Positions 12,725 to 14,920 of a stretch of DNA of 14,920 nt are shown in pieces (within the stretch, counting starts at the first letter, position 1; each line of letters begins with the position of its first letter). This stretch comes from CBDVBZ01 sp965372355. GTDB taxonomy: Bacteria > Krumholzibacteriota > Krumholzibacteriia > WVZY01. The DNA is taken from assembly GCA_965372355.1 (NCBI GenBank), contig CBDVBZ010000091.1:1-14920 (forward strand). The letters run 5' to 3'. A program made the position numbers and the translations under genes. A model generated the notes under the pieces. It was not told the DNA's origin, did no database searches, and saw only the letters and a program-made list of their open reading frames with translations.

Positions 12725-13615
12725 CTATTTTGCAATTACCACGTTGGCGGGACGGATCACGTTTCCGTCCATCACGTAGCCTTCCTGGATGATTTCGACA
12801 ACATGGCTTGACTCCACAGTCTCGCTATCAATCTGTGCTACGGCCATGTGATAATTCGGGTCAAAGGGCTGTCCGAGGGCGATCAATTTCCTCACGCCGA
12901 ACCTCTCGAGGGTGGTAATCAAGTTGTGGTGTATCAGTCTGACACCCTGGACGAATTCGTCGTCCTGGTCGCCTAATGCCGCCATTGCTCGTTCAAAGTC
13001 ATCGACGACATTGAGGATTTCGATAATCACCTCGGCCCTCGTCTGGTCCCTAAGCAATTCCCATTCCTTACGGGTACGTTTCCGGTAGTTTTCGAACTCG
13101 GCCGTCAGCTCCATGCGCCGGTCCGTCATCGCCCTTAGTTTTGCCTCGGTTTCGATGTTTTTCTTGCTGAGCTGAAGGATCACCTCGTTCTTCTCCAGCA
13201 GGCGTTGGAGGATCTCCTGTTCGGTGGGTTTTCTTCGACCGGTATCGGCCTCTTCGGGGGATCGCTTGCGTTTCTTCTTCTTGGCGCGCTTCTTACGCCG
13301 CGATGCCGGGTCTTCGCCTGGCAGAGTGTCGTCACCCCCCCCGATCCACTCCAGGATCACCTCGTCCGGGTGACCGGATTCATCACCCACACCCGGCACA
13401 TCGCCCCCGGGCGGCGCGAGTTCGGCATCGCTGGCGTCCGCATCAGCTCCGAGCCGCTCGTCCGTGTCACTATCCTGCCCTCCTGCCGCGCCCGGATCCC
13501 GTGCATTGACCGCTCCCTGGCCGACGGCGTCGCGGTCTCGCTCTTGCGGCTCGTCCTGCGACGTTGGGGAGTCGATCGACGAGTCGCGACGCTTGCCGTC
13601 TTTCTCTGTAATCAC
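12725..13615 (-). CDS. grpE: Nucleotide exchange factor GrpE with a long N-terminal extension
   Basis: GrpE releases ADP from DnaK and acts as a thermosensor of the chaperone cycle. The GrpE fold occupies about residues 130-296: a long dimerising helix (ILQRLLEKNEVI through NYRKRTRKEWELL), the four-helix region (IIEILNVVDDFERAM) and the beta domain (PFDPNYHMAV and EGYVMDGNVIRPANVVIAK). Ahead of it lies an unusual 130-residue, probably disordered segment: acidic and Asp/Gly/Pro-rich to about 104, then a basic cluster RRKKRAKKKKRKR at 106-118. Typical GrpE proteins are about 190-200 residues, so this one is about 100 longer. The start is a GTG at 13615 supported by GAGGAG six bases upstream. 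Confidence 0.95.
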   Translation of the reverse strand: MITEKDGKRRDSSIDSPTSQDEPQERDRDAVGQGAVNARDPGAAGGQDSDTDERLGADADASDAELAPPGGDVPGVGDESGHPDEVILEWIGGGDDTLPGEDPASRRKKRAKKKKRKRSPEEADTGRRKPTEQEILQRLLEKNEVILQLSKKNIETEAKLRAMTDRRMELTAEFENYRKRTRKEWELLRDQTRAEVIIEILNVVDDFERAMAALGDQDDEFVQGVRLIHHNLITTLERFGVRKLIALGQPFDPNYHMAVAQIDSETVESSHVVEIIQEGYVMDGNVIRPANVVIAK

Positions 13616-13650
13616 CTGTTGCTCCTCATGTTAGCGAACGCTATGAACGC

Positions 13651-13690
13651 CGGCACGCTCTTCGCCGTCTCTCTTGCAGGACGCGTGCCG
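13651..13690 (-). promoter_or_regulatory. Stem-loop in the grpE leader
   Basis: CGGCACGC (13651-13658) and GCGTGCCG (13683-13690) are exact complements around a 24-base loop, about 35 bases before the grpE start codon. No T run follows. It may be a processing or stability element in the hrcA-grpE gap. Confidence 0.35.
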
Positions 13691-13728
13691 ACAGAGACCC
13701 AATCACGCGCGTTCAGTGGTTTTGGCGC

Positions 13729-13751
13729 AAAATAACCCGTGCGGTGTTATT
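13729..13751 (-). terminator. Weak terminator-like hairpin after hrcA
   Basis: The minus strand reads AATAAC, A, CC, GCAC, GG, GTTATT and then TT. This gives an eight-base-pair stem with one bulge, closing in a TTATTTT run about 19 bases after the hrcA stop. It could attenuate read-through into grpE, but the stem base is AT-rich. Confidence 0.35.
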
Positions 13752-13769
13752 CGCCTGTGGGGTTTTAGG

Positions 13770-14789
13770 TTAGAGGTATTCTTCACCGATAGTCCCGAGT
13801 CCTCTGGCCGCCGAGCCGACCAGGGCGTAAATCAGATCGTACGGCATCCGGGTTGGCCCGATGATACCGAGGACACCCCGACCCATGCCCATCCGATATC
13901 CGGTCGTAACGAGGCTAAATGGTTGCAGTTCCTGCTCCCGATGCTCTTTTCCAATCGTCACCTGCATTTCGCCCGCACGAGAGGAAAGCAGCGAGGTTAA
14001 ATACTGCTTATTCTGGAATAGCTGCAGCAACATCTGCAATAGCTTCGGATCCGAAAACTCGGCCTGCTCGAAGACGTGCTCGGGTTCCTCGAAGTGGAAT
14101 TCCAACGCCGGGGTCTCCGAGAAAATGTCCTCACGGTGGACAGCGACTTCCCGGGCGATGATCCCCTCATCGGTCACATTGTCGCGGATCACGGAGTCGA
14201 GGGCGGCACGTGCTTCCCGGAGCGTCCGGTTCTGCACCTCACGATTGATCAGCTCCTCCGCCCTCGCAATAACCACCGACGAAAACCGTTTGTCCATCTG
14301 GAGTACCGATGTCCGCTCGTGATCCGGCGCCAGGTTGACCGCCACGAGCAACCGAGACCCTTCCAGTTCGATCAGCTGGATCCGTGTGACACGGCGTTCC
14401 TGAACCACCGAACCGTAGACCATCGCGAAGTTCTTCGACATCGCGCTCAGAACCCTCGATGCAGCCGCCATGATCCCACTGACATCAGCGTCCTGCTCCC
14501 GAAGCTCATCGCGGAACGTCCGGGCAAAGGTCTCCGCAAACGCGTGATTTGCCTCCAGGAGGTCGACGTACACCCGATACCCCGCTTCCGTCGGCACCCG
14601 GCCCGCGGATGTATGTGGTTTTGCGACAAGCCCTTCACCCTCGAGCCGGGCCATAACATTGCGAATCGTGGCCGTGCTGAGCGGGGATCCCATGTGCTTC
14701 TGTACACGCAGTGAACTCACTGGAGTCCCTTCGCGCACATAGAGATCCACAATCGAGCGCAGTATCTGGATGTCTCTTTCTGCTACCAT
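13770..14789 (-). CDS. hrcA: Heat-inducible transcription repressor HrcA
   Basis: HrcA is a dimeric repressor that binds CIRCE inverted repeats upstream of chaperone genes and needs GroEL to stay active. The 339-residue protein has an N-terminal winged helix-turn-helix (about 1-75) ending in the family signature TSAGRVPTEAGYRVYVD, a GAF-like middle domain, and the C-terminal GIIGPTRMPYDL motif. Two ATG codons in a row open the frame (14792 and 14789); I take the second because AGAGG is then five bases upstream rather than two. It is the first gene of the hrcA-grpE-dnaK-dnaJ operon, so it probably represses itself, yet no CIRCE is visible at its promoter. Confidence 0.96.
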   Translation of the reverse strand: MVAERDIQILRSIVDLYVREGTPVSSLRVQKHMGSPLSTATIRNVMARLEGEGLVAKPHTSAGRVPTEAGYRVYVDLLEANHAFAETFARTFRDELREQDADVSGIMAAASRVLSAMSKNFAMVYGSVVQERRVTRIQLIELEGSRLLVAVNLAPDHERTSVLQMDKRFSSVVIARAEELINREVQNRTLREARAALDSVIRDNVTDEGIIAREVAVHREDIFSETPALEFHFEEPEHVFEQAEFSDPKLLQMLLQLFQNKQYLTSLLSSRAGEMQVTIGKEHREQELQPFSLVTTGYRMGMGRGVLGIIGPTRMPYDLIYALVGSAARGLGTIGEEYL

Positions 14790-14819
14790 CATATCCTCTG
14801 AATCTGAAACGCCTTACGC

Positions 14820-14848
14820 AGTATAGTCTTACGTTGTGTTCTTGTCAA
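14820..14848 (-). promoter_or_regulatory. Near-consensus sigma-70 promoter of the hrcA operon
   Basis: The minus strand has TTGACA (14843-14848), a 17-base spacer and TATACT (14820-14825). Transcription would start near 14813, about 24 bases before the hrcA start codon. This fits an HrcA/CIRCE-type sigma-70 heat-shock operon rather than a sigma-32 one. I found no TTAGCACTC-N9-GAGTGCTAA in 14793-14920. Confidence 0.85.
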
Positions 14849-14920
14849 GAGGGAGGGGCGAGTGCGCGAGGCTCTTCCTAGGGACCCTCGCTCCACTTCG
14901 CTTGGCTAACCGCGCCGCGC
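14849..14920. other. Upstream edge with no gene visible
   Basis: These last 72 bases lie upstream of the hrcA promoter and carry no convincing reading frame. GCGAGG and CCTCGC near 14868-14891 can pair over six bases, perhaps the end of an upstream unit. GGCTCTTCC within it also occurs on the minus strand near 5220-5230, a possible fragment of the dispersed repeat. Confidence 0.3.

Noticed and set aside
9806..12811. Long plus-strand open frames opposite dnaJ and dnaK (549 and 348 codons)
   Set aside because: They are exact antisense shadows of conserved genes caused by GC-biased codon use. No domain is recognisable, and long antisense frames opposite hsp70 genes are a known artefact.

Overview
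The window is about 13.5 kb of core bacterial housekeeping genes followed by a mobile-DNA integrase. Every confidently called gene lies on the minus strand, so the biological reading order runs from the right edge to the left: hrcA, grpE, dnaK, dnaJ, rsmE, yqeY, cvpA, mutS2, dnaG, rpoD, a CAU tRNA and an integron integrase (intI). The sequence is GC-rich. RpoD carries the long non-conserved insert between regions 1.2 and 2, as in many Gram-negative-type lineages. The pairing of an hrcA-led chaperone operon with a yqeY-cvpA-mutS2-dnaG-rpoD block suggests a little-studied phylum, but I cannot name the taxon from sequence alone.

Right part (8.9-14.9 kb): a heat-shock operon starts from a near-consensus sigma-70 promoter (14820-14848). 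It encodes the repressor HrcA, the nucleotide exchange factor GrpE, Hsp70 (DnaK), its J-domain partner DnaJ and the 16S rRNA methyltransferase RsmE. No CIRCE operator is visible at the promoter. A 21-bp hairpin with a T run separates dnaK from dnaJ.

Middle (1.5-8.9 kb): a second plausible promoter (8841-8869) drives yqeY, cvpA, mutS2, dnaG and rpoD, then a tRNA with anticodon CAU (probably tRNA-Ile2, lysidine-modified). This resembles the macromolecular-synthesis operon that joins primase and primary sigma factor, here with mutS2 in front. The gaps before mutS2 and dnaG hold five copies of a small palindromic repeat whose stem bases covary. Two hairpins after the tRNA, the second followed by a T run, end the unit.

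Left part (1-1400): a complete integron integrase with the IntI-specific insert is read from a consensus TTGACA/TATAAT promoter. It reads away from the tRNA toward the left edge. There is no room for cassettes on the usual side (5' of intI), so it is either a solitary integrase or an inverted integron whose attI and array lie to the left. The last 230 bases hold a hairpin, short direct repeats, two related palindromes and a match to the GTTRRRY recombination core. This junction is the most interesting part of the window. The array itself, if there is one, lies outside it.
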